Part shown: positions 30,702-40,207 of the stretch, in pieces
Layout of the letters: each line of letters opens with the position of its first letter
Numbering within the stretch: the first letter of the stretch is position 1
Assembly: GCA_027023025.1 (NCBI GenBank)
Contig: JALVXB010000005.1
Coordinates: 1 to 60,564, forward strand
Length of the DNA stretch: 60,564 nt
Source: Caldisericaceae bacterium
Lineage (GTDB): Bacteria > Caldisericota > Caldisericia > Caldisericales > Caldisericaceae
Reading direction: 5' to 3'
Program-made: the position numbers and the translations under genes
Notes under the pieces: model-generated
Database searches by the model: none
What the model saw: only the letters and a program-made list of their open reading frames with translations
What the model was told of the DNA's origin: nothing

Positions 30702-31127
30702 ATGATAATCAAGGAAGGTAACGGTCTCATTGCTATAAGAATGGAAGACGGAGAAGACTTTTTTGAATCGATAAAAACGGTTTGTAGAAATTACAATGTT
30801 GAGTCAGGAGTAGTTATTAACGGTATTGGCATGCTAAGGGATTTAAAAATAGGCTACTGGGACGGCAAAGAATATAAAGTTGATGAGATAGAAGTTCCAG
30901 TCGAGCTCGTTTCTATGCAGGGGAACATAGGGACTTCAGAGAACGACGGTGATCCAATTGTTCACATTCACATAGCCGTAGCGAAACCAGATCATACAGT
31001 AGTAGGAGGTCACTTCGTGTCGGGTATTGTAAACAACACAGGAGAGATATTTTTGCAGAAACTTGAAAATATTACTTTACTCAGGCGTAAAGATCCGAAT
31101 GGTTTACTCGGATTGTATCCTGCATAG
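30702..31127 (+). CDS. PPC/DUF296-domain protein
   Basis: 141 residues; ATG after CAGGAGG. Single PPC (plants and prokaryotes conserved) domain: EDFFESIKTVCRNYNVESGV, VVINGIGMLRDLKIGYWDG, PIVHIHIAVAKPDHTVVGGH with histidines that may bind a metal. In plants the domain sits beside AT-hooks; bacterial stand-alone versions form trimers and have no established function, though DNA-binding roles have been suggested. First gene of a transcript leading into valS, 9 nt away. Confidence 0.85.
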   Translation: MIIKEGNGLIAIRMEDGEDFFESIKTVCRNYNVESGVVINGIGMLRDLKIGYWDGKEYKVDEIEVPVELVSMQGNIGTSENDGDPIVHIHIAVAKPDHTVVGGHFVSGIVNNTGEIFLQKLENITLLRRKDPNGLLGLYPA

Positions 31128-31136
31128 GTGGTTACT

Positions 31137-33770
31137 ATGGAAAAGGCATATAACCCTGCAAATGTAGAAAATCGTATCTATAAATTCTGGGAGGAGGGTA
31201 ATTTTTTCTCTTCAAAGCCTAATCCTGCAAAAGAAAAGTTTGTCGTAATGATGCCCCCTCCAAATGTTACGGGCAAACTCCATACAGGCCATGCTTTGAA
31301 TTTCACTTTACAGGATGTATTTGTTCGTTTTAACCGTATGCTTGGAAAAGAAACGCTGTGGCTTCCTGGTATAGACCACGCAGGTATTGCGACGCAATCA
31401 GTTGTTGAAAGAGAACTCCTTAAAAAGGGTATAAAGCGTGAAGAATTGGGTAGAGAAAGATTTCTCGAAGAAGTGTGGAAGTGGAAAGAAAAGTACGGGA
31501 ATACCATCGTAAATCAGTTGAAGAAACTGGGTGTTTCTGCTGATTGGTCGAGGCTGCGTTTCACTCTGGACGAGGGCTATGTTAAGGCCGTAAAAGAAGC
31601 ATTTGTGCGCTATTACGAAGAGGGTTATCTATACAAAGATAAAAGGATTATCAACTGGTGCCCACACTGCCATACGGCACTTTCTGACATTGAAGTAGAA
31701 TACATTCCCACGAAGAGTAAACTTTATCATATTAAGTATCCCTTTAAAGACGACCCTTCTAATTATATCGTTGTTGCTACTACGAGGCCCGAGACGATGC
31801 TGGGAGATACGGCAGTTGCCGTACACCCAGATGATAGGCGTTATAAAGAGTTCGTCGGTAAAAAACTTATACTTCCCATCGTAAACAGAGAGATTCCAGT
31901 GGTTGTAGACGAGGCAGTGGATCCTGAATTTGGTACTGGTGCCGTAAAGGTGACTCCGGCACACTCCGCTGACGACTTCGAGATTGCAAAAAGACACAAT
32001 CTTGAATTTATTACGGTTATAGACGACCATGCAAAGATGGTGAATGTGCCTGATAAGTACAAAGGCATAAGTTCTATGGAGTGTAGAGAAACAATTGTTA
32101 AAGACCTAAAGGCAGAAGGCTATTTATTAAAGGAAGAGGACTACGAAAACTCTGTTGGGCATTGCTCACGATGTGGTACCGTGATTGAACCGCTTCTCTC
32201 TGACCAGTGGTTTGTCCGAATGAGGGAACTTGCAGATGCTGCGATAAAGGCGGTAGAAAAGGGTGAGGTAAAAATTACTCCCAAAAAGTGGGAAAAGGTT
32301 TACTACGATTGGCTAAAAAACATAAGAGATTGGTGTGTAAGCAGACAACTCTGGTGGGGACATAGAATTCCTGTCTATTACTGTAAGGACTGTGGAGCAA
32401 CGATCGTTTCTCGTGAAGATGTTAAGAAGTGTCCGAAGTGTGGAAGTGCTAATATTGTGCAGGATGAAGATGTGCTTGATACCTGGTTCTCCTCTGCATT
32501 GTGGCCGTTTGCTACACTTGGATGGCCCGACGAAACTGAGGACTTAAAATATTACTACCCTACCACGCTGCTTATCACGGGTTACGACATCTTATTTTTC
32601 TGGGTTGCAAGAATGATTATGAGCGGCCTTCACTTTATGCACGAAAAACCGTTTGACACGGTAATGTTGCACGGTCTCGTCCGGGACGAAAAAGGCAGGA
32701 AGATGAGTAAGTCGTTAAAGAATATCATCGATCCCGTCGATGTAATAAACGAGTACGGCACGGATGCAATGCGCTTTACACTTTCTTATCTCAGTACTGT
32801 AGGCGGACAGGATATAAATCTTTCAAAAGATAAGCTCACTGCAAGTAGAAATTTCGTAAACAAGGTATGGAATGCTTCTCGATTCGTTATTATGAATTTA
32901 GGTGATTTTGACCCGTTCTCTTACGATTCGAGCAGTATTGAATACGAACTTGAGGATAGGTGGTTTTTAAGTAAGCTAAACAGAATGATAAAACGAGAAA
33001 AAGAATTGCTTAAGGAATACGATTTAGGAGAAGCATCAAGAGAGATTTACGATTTTGTGTGGAAGGAGTTCTGTGATTGGTATATAGAACTTTCTAAAGT
33101 GCGTTTATACGGTGAAGACGAGAAAAAGAAAAACGATGTGAAGTATCTTTTATGGAATGCACTGGATAAAATATTGAGAATGTTACATCCGTTTATTCCT
33201 TTCGTTACGGAAGAAATTTTCTCTTACTTCCCTCGTAAAGAAAGAGCATTAATCGTAGCAAAGTTTCCTGAGGTAAAAGAGGAATTTATAAGTGAAACGG
33301 TGGAAAAAGAGGCAGAGTATGTGTTTGATGTTATTCGTGCAATAAGGAGCATGAAGTCGGATTTCAATATTCCGATAGTTAAGAAACTCAAAGGTTTTGC
33401 AACTACGCAGAACGAAAAAGAAAAGACACTCATTTTGCAGGAAAAGGACAAAATAGAGAAAATAGCTTTTCTTGAAAGCCTGAATATTACCAAATCTAAA
33501 CCGAAAAATACGATAAAGAGCGTCGTTTCTGAAACTGCAATTTATGTAGATCTTGGCGGTACAGTAGACATTAATAAAGAAAAGGCACGCCTGGAGAAAA
33601 AACTTGCTACGCTTGTGAACGAAATTAAAAAGTTAAGAAGCAGGTTGCAGAATAAACGATATCTGGAAAGAGCTCCAAAGGAGGTAATTGAAAAAGATAA
33701 GGCAAAACTTGAAGAAGCAGAAAAAGAAGCTCTTATTGTGTCAGGGCATCTTCAAGATCTTAGTGAATAA
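31137..33770 (+). CDS. valS: Valyl-tRNA synthetase
   Basis: 877 residues from the ATG at 31137 (GGTGG 5 nt upstream); the GTG at 31128 is on the ribosome site. Class I signatures: PPPNVTGKLHTGHALN (HIGH box region) and GRKMSKSLKNIIDP (KMSKS). Editing (CP1) domain at about residues 190-330, anticodon-binding domain after residue 600, and a C-terminal coiled coil (ARLEKKLATLVNEIKKLRSR) usual for bacterial ValS. A zinc-finger pair (CPKCGSANIV) lies in the catalytic core insert. It charges tRNA-Val. The stop overlaps folC by one base. Confidence 0.97.
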   Translation: MEKAYNPANVENRIYKFWEEGNFFSSKPNPAKEKFVVMMPPPNVTGKLHTGHALNFTLQDVFVRFNRMLGKETLWLPGIDHAGIATQSVVERELLKKGIKREELGRERFLEEVWKWKEKYGNTIVNQLKKLGVSADWSRLRFTLDEGYVKAVKEAFVRYYEEGYLYKDKRIINWCPHCHTALSDIEVEYIPTKSKLYHIKYPFKDDPSNYIVVATTRPETMLGDTAVAVHPDDRRYKEFVGKKLILPIVNREIPVVVDEAVDPEFGTGAVKVTPAHSADDFEIAKRHNLEFITVIDDHAKMVNVPDKYKGISSMECRETIVKDLKAEGYLLKEEDYENSVGHCSRCGTVIEPLLSDQWFVRMRELADAAIKAVEKGEVKITPKKWEKVYYDWLKNIRDWCVSRQLWWGHRIPVYYCKDCGATIVSREDVKKCPKCGSANIVQDEDVLDTWFSSALWPFATLGWPDETEDLKYYYPTTLLITGYDILFFWVARMIMSGLHFMHEKPFDTVMLHGLVRDEKGRKMSKSLKNIIDPVDVINEYGTDAMRFTLSYLSTVGGQDINLSKDKLTASRNFVNKVWNASRFVIMNLGDFDPFSYDSSSIEYELEDRWFLSKLNRMIKREKELLKEYDLGEASREIYDFVWKEFCDWYIELSKVRLYGEDEKKKNDVKYLLWNALDKILRMLHPFIPFVTEEIFSYFPRKERALIVAKFPEVKEEFISETVEKEAEYVFDVIRAIRSMKSDFNIPIVKKLKGFATTQNEKEKTLILQEKDKIEKIAFLESLNITKSKPKNTIKSVVSETAIYVDLGGTVDINKEKARLEKKLATLVNEIKKLRSRLQNKRYLERAPKEVIEKDKAKLEEAEKEALIVSGHLQDLSE

Positions 33771-35119
33771 TGCTTCAGTATTTTACAAATTACGAAAAGG
33801 CACTTAACTATATTTTCGGTTTAAACAGAAATCGTAAAATTTTTTGGGAGTTTGGCTTTGATAGGATGAAGGCCATCCTTGAAAAGATTAAAAATCCACA
33901 GAATGACTTAAAAATTGTGCATGTTGCAGGCACAAAAGGGAAGGGGTCTACCATCTCCTTCCTTTCTTTTATTTTACGGCAATCTTACAAAACAGGATTA
34001 TTTACTTCGCCTTCTCTTATTAATACCAGTGAAAGAATTTCGATAAATGGAGCACTTATATCCCCTAAGGAATTTCTTGAAGTTTTTAACGAAGTGTTGC
34101 CTATTTATAAAAAACTGCCAGAAAAACTAACTCCATCTACATTTGAAACATTTACAATTATTGCGTTTGAATACTTTAGAAGGCAGAAAGTAGATGTTGC
34201 ACTTTTTGAAGTAGGTATGGGTGGGCGGCTTGATGCAACAAACATAATAAAGCGACCACTCGTTTCAGTTATTACTCCGATTAGTTACGACCATCAGAAG
34301 GCATTAGGCAATACACTTGAAGAAATTGCATACGAGAAAGCTGGAATAATTAAAAATAACGGTATTGTGGTCGTAGGAAAGCAGAAGGCCGAAGCAAGAA
34401 AAGTAATTTTAGATGTTGCTAAGTCTCACAATGCAAATGTTCTTTTGTACGGTAGAGATTTTTATGTAGATAGCATCAGACAGGAGAGCGGTAGAACGCT
34501 GTTCAACTTTTATTCTCGTATAGGGGACATTGTTTTCGAGAATCTCGAAATTCCTCTTTTAGGTATACACCAGGCTGAAAATGCAAGTATTAGTATTCAG
34601 GCAGCGCTTTTACTTAACAAGAGTGGAATAGAAGTTTCTTCTTTTATGATTCGTCACGGGCTTCAAAATAGTTTTTGGCCGGGGAGAACTGAAATTGTTG
34701 GAAATGATCCCCTCGTACTTCTTGACGGTGCACATAACGGTGCTTCTGCTCTCGCCCTTGATAATACGCTGAAATTGTTCAGAGGAAGAAGAATCATTTT
34801 TTTATTTGGCATTTTAAAAGATAAGAATATAGATTCGGTTCTTTCCGTACTCTCCCGTAATAAAGATGCTATTTTCGTACTTACTGAAGTCCCATTTTCT
34901 AATAGGAGAAGGCTTGATGTTATACAGCTCAAAAAGTATGCTGAACAATTTATCTCTAAAGATCGTATTTTTTATTTTCACGATTTTTTGAAAGCATTTG
35001 AATTTACCCGTAAAATTGCAAAGAAAAAAGATATCATATGTGTGACCGGTTCTCTTTATCTCGTTTCTTCTGTGAGAAAATTGACGAATCATTTTGTTTT
35101 TTCACTTAATATACTATAA
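33770..35119 (+). CDS. folC: Folylpolyglutamate/dihydrofolate synthase
   Basis: 449 residues, Mur-ligase superfamily. Motifs: P-loop VHVAGTKGKGSTISFLS, TSPSLINTSERISING, VGMGGRLDATNII and SYDHQKALGNTLEEIAYEKAG, all characteristic of FolC. C-terminal domain has LLDGAHNGASAL. It adds glutamate to folates. The start overlaps the end of valS by one base; valS-folC adjacency is common in bacteria. The C-terminal end reads close to a short zinc-ribbon gene, 10 nt downstream. Confidence 0.94.
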   Translation: MLQYFTNYEKALNYIFGLNRNRKIFWEFGFDRMKAILEKIKNPQNDLKIVHVAGTKGKGSTISFLSFILRQSYKTGLFTSPSLINTSERISINGALISPKEFLEVFNEVLPIYKKLPEKLTPSTFETFTIIAFEYFRRQKVDVALFEVGMGGRLDATNIIKRPLVSVITPISYDHQKALGNTLEEIAYEKAGIIKNNGIVVVGKQKAEARKVILDVAKSHNANVLLYGRDFYVDSIRQESGRTLFNFYSRIGDIVFENLEIPLLGIHQAENASISIQAALLLNKSGIEVSSFMIRHGLQNSFWPGRTEIVGNDPLVLLDGAHNGASALALDNTLKLFRGRRIIFLFGILKDKNIDSVLSVLSRNKDAIFVLTEVPFSNRRRLDVIQLKKYAEQFISKDRIFYFHDFLKAFEFTRKIAKKKDIICVTGSLYLVSSVRKLTNHFVFSLNIL

Positions 35120-35129
35120 TTTTGTTGAG

Positions 35130-35618
35130 ATGAATAATATTATTCTTGTGTTAAAAACAATTTTCCCGTGGCTCACGGTAACTGACTTTTGGGTTATCGT
35201 ATTTTTGTATTTAATTATAGACATTGCGCTGTCTATATTCGTTTACAATGACAGTAAATCTCGAGGAGGGCATGCACTTTCCTGGGCGATCTGGTGTTTT
35301 ATACTTGGTGGAATTCTTCCGTTTCTTTTTTATTTAATTGTTCGTTCCCCTTATACTCTGGACGAGATAAATGAAGAAGAAGCAGAAAAGGAGGTGGTGG
35401 AGCTTCAAAAGAAGTATTACGAAGTGCAGATAGCAAAAGAAGTTCAGGTTTGTCCTGTCTGTGGTGAAGAAATAAAGTCTGATTATATGTACTGTCCTTA
35501 TTGCTTTACGCAGTTGAAAAAGAAGTGTCCTGAATGCGGCAGGCTCGTTGATAAAGACTTTAAAATTTGCCCATACTGTGGACACATATTCGACGAAGAG
35601 AAAGGAGTGATTAGATGA
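35130..35618 (+). CDS. Membrane protein with double zinc ribbon
   Basis: 162 residues from the ATG at 35130; a TTG at 35094 would overlap folC and lacks a ribosome site. Two membrane helices (VIVFLYLIIDIALSIFVY and SWAIWCFILGGILPFLFYLI) are followed by an acidic helix and two tandem zinc ribbons: CPVCGEEIKSDYMYCPYC and CPECGRLVDKDFKICPYC. Double zinc ribbons mediate protein or nucleic-acid contacts. The last 4 nt overlap rnfC, so it is at the head of, or coupled to, the rnf operon. Function unknown. Confidence 0.75.
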   Translation: MNNIILVLKTIFPWLTVTDFWVIVFLYLIIDIALSIFVYNDSKSRGGHALSWAIWCFILGGILPFLFYLIVRSPYTLDEINEEEAEKEVVELQKKYYEVQIAKEVQVCPVCGEEIKSDYMYCPYCFTQLKKKCPECGRLVDKDFKICPYCGHIFDEEKGVIR

Positions 35619-37066
35619 AACTGTTTACATTTAAACCCGGTGGCGTGCATCCTGACGAGATGAAGATCACAAAAGACAGGCCGTTTGTTCAAATGTCAGT
35701 TCCTGCCGTAGTTGTGGTGCCTCTATCTCAACACATTGGTGCGCCAAACACGCCAACTGTCAAAGTGGGGGACCATGTGAAGATTGGCCAGGTAATCGGC
35801 TCTTCTACTGCATTCGTTTCTGCTCCTGTTCACGCAACAGTTTCTGGTGAAGTAGTTGCAATTGAGCCAAGGCCTCACCCACTTGGGAAAAATGTTCAAG
35901 CGGTCGTAATAAAAAACGATTTTAAGGATGAATGGTTTGAGCCTCCACAGAAAAGAGACCTCGATTCTTTAACGAAAGACGATATATTAAAAATTATTAG
36001 AGAAAAAGGTATCGTAGGTATGGGGGGTGCAACTTTTCCTACAGCTGTAAAGCTTTCTCCTCCAAAAGGTAAAACAATAGAAACTTTAATAGCAAATGGC
36101 GCGGAGTGTGAACCGTATCTTACTACAGACTACAGAACGATGCTGGAGTTTACTGATAAGGTAATTGACGGTTTCCTTGTGGAGATGAAAGCAAGCGGAG
36201 CAAAGCAGGGTTTTATTGCAGTGGAAGACAATAAGAGTGATGCAGCTGAGAAGTTAGAAAATAGATTGAAAGAGCGTGGCGTTAAAAATGTTGAAGTCGT
36301 ATTAGTGAAAACAAAATATCCTCAGGGCGGCGAAAAGCAGTTAATTAAGGCTGTTATGGGAAAGGAAGTCCCTGCAGGTGGTTTGCCACTTGATGTAGGT
36401 GTCGTCGTGCAAAATGTTGGGACTTTAAAGGCTATTGCGGAAGCCGTTCTTGAAGATAAACCTCTTATAGAACGGGGCACTACAGTATCTGGGACGGCAA
36501 TTAAAAATCCTGGGAATTACATTATAAGAATTGGTACTCCTATAACGCACATTATAGAACAAACGGGAGGACTTACAAGGAAATTAAGAAAACTTATTTT
36601 TGGCGGCCCTATGATGGGACTTGCTCAATCTACTGTGGAGGTGCCCGTAATAAAAGGTACTTCTGGAATATTGTTCTTTGGGGAAGAAGCGTTGGAAATG
36701 GCGCCTCAGGATGAATCTCCGTGCATAAGGTGTTCTCGTTGCGTGGATCATTGTCCTATCGGGCTTATGCCGCTTCTTATTGACCATGCATGGAGAAGGA
36801 AGGATATGAAACTTGCAGAATCTCTTAATGCTACAGACTGTATAGAATGTGGCGTATGTTCGTATGTGTGCCCTTCTAAACGGCATCTTACGGAAAACAT
36901 AAGATTTGCGAAACAGGCTATTATTAAACAGAGAAAGATAGAAGCTGCAAAGCAAGCTGCTTTTGAGAAATTGAAAGCATTAAGAGAAAAGCAGGAAAAA
37001 GAAGCTGCTGAAAAGGCAAAGAGTGCTTCGCCTTCTAAAGAAAAGGGAGGTAAAGAAAATGGATGA
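35615..37066 (+). CDS. rnfC: Rnf complex subunit C
   Basis: 483 residues. N-terminal biotin-like sandwich (HIGAPNTPTVKVGDHVKIGQ), NADH/FMN-binding domain (GIVGMGGATFPTAVKLSPP), SLBB region (FGGPMMGLAQST) and two 4Fe-4S clusters (CIRCSRCVDHCP and CIECGVCSYVCP). A lysine/alanine-rich C-terminal tail is typical of RnfC. It is the peripheral, NADH-binding subunit of the ion-translocating ferredoxin:NAD+ oxidoreductase. The operon order rnfCDGEAB is standard. Confidence 0.96.
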   Translation: MKLFTFKPGGVHPDEMKITKDRPFVQMSVPAVVVVPLSQHIGAPNTPTVKVGDHVKIGQVIGSSTAFVSAPVHATVSGEVVAIEPRPHPLGKNVQAVVIKNDFKDEWFEPPQKRDLDSLTKDDILKIIREKGIVGMGGATFPTAVKLSPPKGKTIETLIANGAECEPYLTTDYRTMLEFTDKVIDGFLVEMKASGAKQGFIAVEDNKSDAAEKLENRLKERGVKNVEVVLVKTKYPQGGEKQLIKAVMGKEVPAGGLPLDVGVVVQNVGTLKAIAEAVLEDKPLIERGTTVSGTAIKNPGNYIIRIGTPITHIIEQTGGLTRKLRKLIFGGPMMGLAQSTVEVPVIKGTSGILFFGEEALEMAPQDESPCIRCSRCVDHCPIGLMPLLIDHAWRRKDMKLAESLNATDCIECGVCSYVCPSKRHLTENIRFAKQAIIKQRKIEAAKQAAFEKLKALREKQEKEAAEKAKSASPSKEKGGKENG

Positions 37067-38054
37067 TAAAATGATTGATCTGGTAGTTACTTCCTCTCCT
37101 CACATCAGAGATAAAGTAAAGGTTTCCTCAATAATGTGGGATGTGGTGATTGCTTTGCTCCCTGCTCTGGTTGCAGGTTTATACTTTTTCTGGTCGTTAC
37201 ATACATTGGGTATTGTTATTGTTTCAATAATTAGTGCGGAACTTGCAGAAATTCTTGGCGCCTGGATGTTTAGAAAGCCCGTATCTTTAAAAGATTTTTC
37301 GGCTGTTGTTACGGGTGTATTGTTTGTAATGGTGATGCCGCCATCTTCTCCTTATTGGCTGATTATCGTAGGTGCGTTTACGGCAATAATCCTAGGTAAG
37401 TGGATATTTGGAGGTATAGGTTCCAATCCGTTTAACCCTGCACTCGTTGGAAGGGCAGTCTTGATGATTTCGTGGCCTGCCTTGATGACTACATGGAAGG
37501 TATTTCCGCATATCATCCCCCCGCACGGAGTAAGCGCTAATGCCGTCACTATGGCTACGCCTTTGAATGTGGTGAAGTTGCACGGTTTTTCACAGTTAAT
37601 AGCGGAATACGGAACAAAAGCGGCACTTTATAAAGCGTTATTTTTAGGTAATGTAGGTGGTTCGTTGGGAGAAACATCTGCTCTTCTCTTGTTGATTGGT
37701 GGTCTTTACCTAATTCTTAAAGGTATTATCGATTGGAAGATTCCTACTGCTTACATTACAACTGTATTCGTTCTTTCTCCAATCTTTGGAAGAGATCCGC
37801 TATTTTCTATCTTAGCAGGCGGATTATTCCTTGGTGCGTTCTTTATGGCTACAGACTACAGCTCTTCACCTATTACTTCAAAGGGAAGACTTTGGTACGG
37901 CATCTCACTTGGATTTATTACTGTTATGATTCGAGTTTTTGGAGCGTATCCAGAAGGCGTTATGTTCTCTATTCTAATTGTACAGCTGTTTGTCCCGTTC
38001 TTTGATAAAATTTTACCTCATGTATATGGTCATGGAAAAGAGGTGAAGTCATGA
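37059..38054 (+). CDS. rnfD: Rnf complex subunit D
   Basis: 331 residues from the ATG at 37059 with GGGAGG upstream; overlaps rnfC by 8 nt. Multi-spanning NqrB/RnfD family. The periplasmic flavinylation region is visible as FMATDYSSSPITSKGRLWYG, with SSPIT matching the site where FMN is esterified to threonine. Other landmarks: GGIGSNPFNPALVGRAVLMISWPA. It is a core membrane subunit of the Rnf ion pump. The end overlaps rnfG by 4 nt. Confidence 0.95.
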   Translation: MDDKMIDLVVTSSPHIRDKVKVSSIMWDVVIALLPALVAGLYFFWSLHTLGIVIVSIISAELAEILGAWMFRKPVSLKDFSAVVTGVLFVMVMPPSSPYWLIIVGAFTAIILGKWIFGGIGSNPFNPALVGRAVLMISWPALMTTWKVFPHIIPPHGVSANAVTMATPLNVVKLHGFSQLIAEYGTKAALYKALFLGNVGGSLGETSALLLLIGGLYLILKGIIDWKIPTAYITTVFVLSPIFGRDPLFSILAGGLFLGAFFMATDYSSSPITSKGRLWYGISLGFITVMIRVFGAYPEGVMFSILIVQLFVPFFDKILPHVYGHGKEVKS

Positions 38055-38647
38055 ATAAAATCGTGAAACTTGCGGTGGTTCTTGGTGTAATCAGTGCAAT
38101 TGCAGGTGGAATACTAGCAGGTGTATACCAGTTTACTGCTCCGGTAATAGAGGCACGAAACCAAGCCGCTCTGAAAGCAGGACTTTTGGAAGTATTTCCT
38201 GGAAATTATAAATTCTCTGAATTAAAGATCAAGTTAAAATCTCCAGATCCTGCAGTGACATTTGGAAAGATTTATAAAGTTGAAGATAGTAGCGGGAATC
38301 TTGTGGGAATGATACTGGATGTAACTACGCCAGGCGATCAGGCGCCTATCGAGATGCTCGTTGGGGTAAACAGGAATGGTACTATTAATGGCGTAAAAAT
38401 CTTAAAAAGTTTGGAAACTCCGGGCCTTGGTGCGAATGCAAGTAACCCCCACTACTATGTGGACAAGAAAAAGAAAATTACTTTTCTTGGGCAGTTTAAA
38501 GGTAAGAAGGTAACAGACCCGTTTATACCAAAGAAAGATGTAATAGCAATTACAGGAGCAACTATTACATCTGCTGCTGTTTCAAGGGGAGTAAAAGCTG
38601 CGGGTATAGCGGCTTATGAATACATGCAAAAGGCAGGTGGTTCGTAA
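38051..38647 (+). CDS. rnfG: Rnf complex subunit G
   Basis: 198 residues. One N-terminal membrane helix (VVLGVISAIAGGILAGVYQF) and an FMN-binding domain with ETPGLGANAS and the covalent FMN motif ITGATITSAAVSRGV, in which the second threonine is esterified. It carries electrons on the outer face of the membrane between RnfD and the rest of the complex. Coupled by overlaps of 4 nt to rnfD and 1 nt to rnfE. Confidence 0.95.
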   Translation: MNKIVKLAVVLGVISAIAGGILAGVYQFTAPVIEARNQAALKAGLLEVFPGNYKFSELKIKLKSPDPAVTFGKIYKVEDSSGNLVGMILDVTTPGDQAPIEMLVGVNRNGTINGVKILKSLETPGLGANASNPHYYVDKKKKITFLGQFKGKKVTDPFIPKKDVIAITGATITSAAVSRGVKAAGIAAYEYMQKAGGS

Positions 38648-39255
38648 TGAAGGATAAATTAAAAATCATCTGGAATGGTATTGTACCCTCTAACCCGGTG
38701 TTAATTCTTGCAATCGGACTTTGCTCTGTCGTTGCCGTAACGAATTTCGTAAAAAATGCTTTGCTTATGTCGTTTGCATTTAGTTTTGTTTTAATTCTTT
38801 CTGAAGTGATCGTTTCGTCAATTCGGAAGTGGATACCGGACGAAATCAGAGTGCCTATTTTCGTCGTAGTAATTGCAACATTTACGACCATTGCGGCACT
38901 TTTGTCCCATGCATATTTTCCAAGTGTTTACGATGCGATCAAACTTTACATACTTCTCGTGGTCGTGAATTGTATTATTATTGGACGCGCTGAAGCGTTT
39001 GCGTACAAGAACGGCGTTTTTGATTCTCTACTTGACGGAATCGGAATGAGTTTGGGATATAGCTGGGTTATTATAACTATTGCTATTATAAGGGAACTTT
39101 TTGGTAATGGAACAATTGCGAACATAAGAGTAATGCCACACATTTATCAACCTGCTCTGATAATGGTACTACCTCCTGCTGGTTTCCTCGTATTGGGCGT
39201 GCTTGTTGGGTGGCTTGAGTGGAGTTTAAAGAGAAAGAAGGAGGCTAAAAAATGA
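38647..39255 (+). CDS. rnfE: Rnf complex subunit E
   Basis: 202 residues, about six membrane helices, RnfE/NqrD family. Landmarks: WNGIVPSNPVLILAIGLCS and a conserved cysteine in its first helix, NCIIIGRAEAFA in the middle, DGIGMSLGYSW. The paired subunits RnfA and RnfE form the ion channel with a buried 2Fe-2S cluster ligated by cysteines of both; one cysteine from each half (GLCS and NCII) is present. The end overlaps rnfA by 4 nt. Confidence 0.95.
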   Translation: MKDKLKIIWNGIVPSNPVLILAIGLCSVVAVTNFVKNALLMSFAFSFVLILSEVIVSSIRKWIPDEIRVPIFVVVIATFTTIAALLSHAYFPSVYDAIKLYILLVVVNCIIIGRAEAFAYKNGVFDSLLDGIGMSLGYSWVIITIAIIRELFGNGTIANIRVMPHIYQPALIMVLPPAGFLVLGVLVGWLEWSLKRKKEAKK

Positions 39256-39842
39256 GTTACCTTACTGACCTTCTCAAAATATTTATTGCATCGATGGTTG
39301 TAAACAACATTATATTGATGCAATTCCTTGGCCTTTGCTCATACATAGGGCTTACGGATAATATGAGCGCCTCTATTGGTATGGGCTATGCTGTAACTTT
39401 TGTTACTGTGCTTGCAGCAGCGGTTACATGGATTATTGATCACTGGATTTTAATTCCGTTTAACTTACAGCCTTTTTTAGAAATAGTCTCTTTTATTCTA
39501 GTTATTGGGTCTCTTGTGAGCCTTGTAGAAATTTACCTTAAAAAGATGTCCCCGAACCTCTACAAGGCAATGGGTATCTACTTGCCGCTTATTGCAACCA
39601 ATTGTTTAATTTTGGGAGTAACATTTGTTATTTCAATGCACAAGTTAGACTTTATACAGGCATTAGTAGAAGCAATTGGAACTGCCCTTGGATACTTTAT
39701 GGCAATGCTTATTTTAGCAGGTATCAGAGAGAGGTTGCGTGATTCAGAACTTCCGGAGTTTTTCCAGGGAAAGGCAATTGCTTACATCGTTTCTGGAATT
39801 GCGGCACTTGCTTTTATGGGTTTCCAGGGTATGATAAAGTAG
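39252..39842 (+). CDS. rnfA: Rnf complex subunit A
   Basis: 196 residues, homologous to RnfE with inverted membrane topology. Landmarks: MVVNNIILMQFLGLCSYIGL near the N-terminus, LIATNCLILGVTF in the middle, and GIRERLRDSELPEFFQGKAI near the C-terminus. The cysteines in GLCS and TNCL are the expected half of the interfacial iron-sulfur site. Followed after 13 nt by the short rnfB. Confidence 0.95.
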   Translation: MSYLTDLLKIFIASMVVNNIILMQFLGLCSYIGLTDNMSASIGMGYAVTFVTVLAAAVTWIIDHWILIPFNLQPFLEIVSFILVIGSLVSLVEIYLKKMSPNLYKAMGIYLPLIATNCLILGVTFVISMHKLDFIQALVEAIGTALGYFMAMLILAGIRERLRDSELPEFFQGKAIAYIVSGIAALAFMGFQGMIK

Positions 39843-39855
39843 GCGAGGTGAAGAT

Positions 39856-40152
39856 ATGAGGTCGATAATTATTTCGATTGTTGCCGTTGGAGGATTTGGG
39901 GCATTATTTGGAGCGTTGCTTGGATATTTTGCTGAAAAGTATAAAGTTGAAGAAGACCCTCTTGCTATTGCAATATACGAAGTACTTCCTCACGGTGACT
40001 GTGGTGCCTGCGGGTATCCTGGATGTAAAGCGTGTGCAGAGGCCATTGCAAGGGGCGAGGCGCCAGTAGATGCTTGTGTTGTTGGTGGTGCTGCAACGAC
40101 TGCAAAGATTAAAAAGGTTATAGAAGAGTTCAAATCAAAAGATAAAAGTTAG
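39856..40152 (+). CDS. rnfB: Rnf complex subunit B, short form lacking ferredoxin domain
   Basis: 98 residues, compared with roughly 260-330 in characterised RnfB proteins. It keeps the N-terminal membrane helix (IISIVAVGGFGALFGALLGYF) and the four-cysteine cluster domain CGACGYPGCKAC ... DACVVGG. It ends at a TAG soon after a lysine-rich helix, without the two 4Fe-4S ferredoxin-like modules that normally follow. The downstream sequence has no continuation in any frame, only a promoter and a different gene. RnfB is where ferredoxin delivers electrons, so this complex must receive electrons differently or use a separate protein. GAGGTG ribosome site at the ATG. Confidence 0.9.
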   Translation: MRSIIISIVAVGGFGALFGALLGYFAEKYKVEEDPLAIAIYEVLPHGDCGACGYPGCKACAEAIARGEAPVDACVVGGAATTAKIKKVIEEFKSKDKS

Positions 40153-40159
40153 TTGAGTG

Positions 40160-40187
40160 TTGAAACTTTTCCGAAATTGTATAAAAT
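40160..40187 (+). promoter_or_regulatory. Predicted promoter of the 1134-residue protein
   Basis: TTGAAA (40160-40165), 16-bp spacer, TAAAAT (40182-40187), 20 nt before the ATG and directly after rnfB. Confidence 0.55.
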
Positions 40188-40207
40188 AAGAGGAAGGGGA
40201 GCTTGGA

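Noticed and set aside
36584-36955. Minus-strand 123-codon frame inside rnfC
   Set aside because: Shadow of the sense gene; the sense frame has full RnfC motifs.
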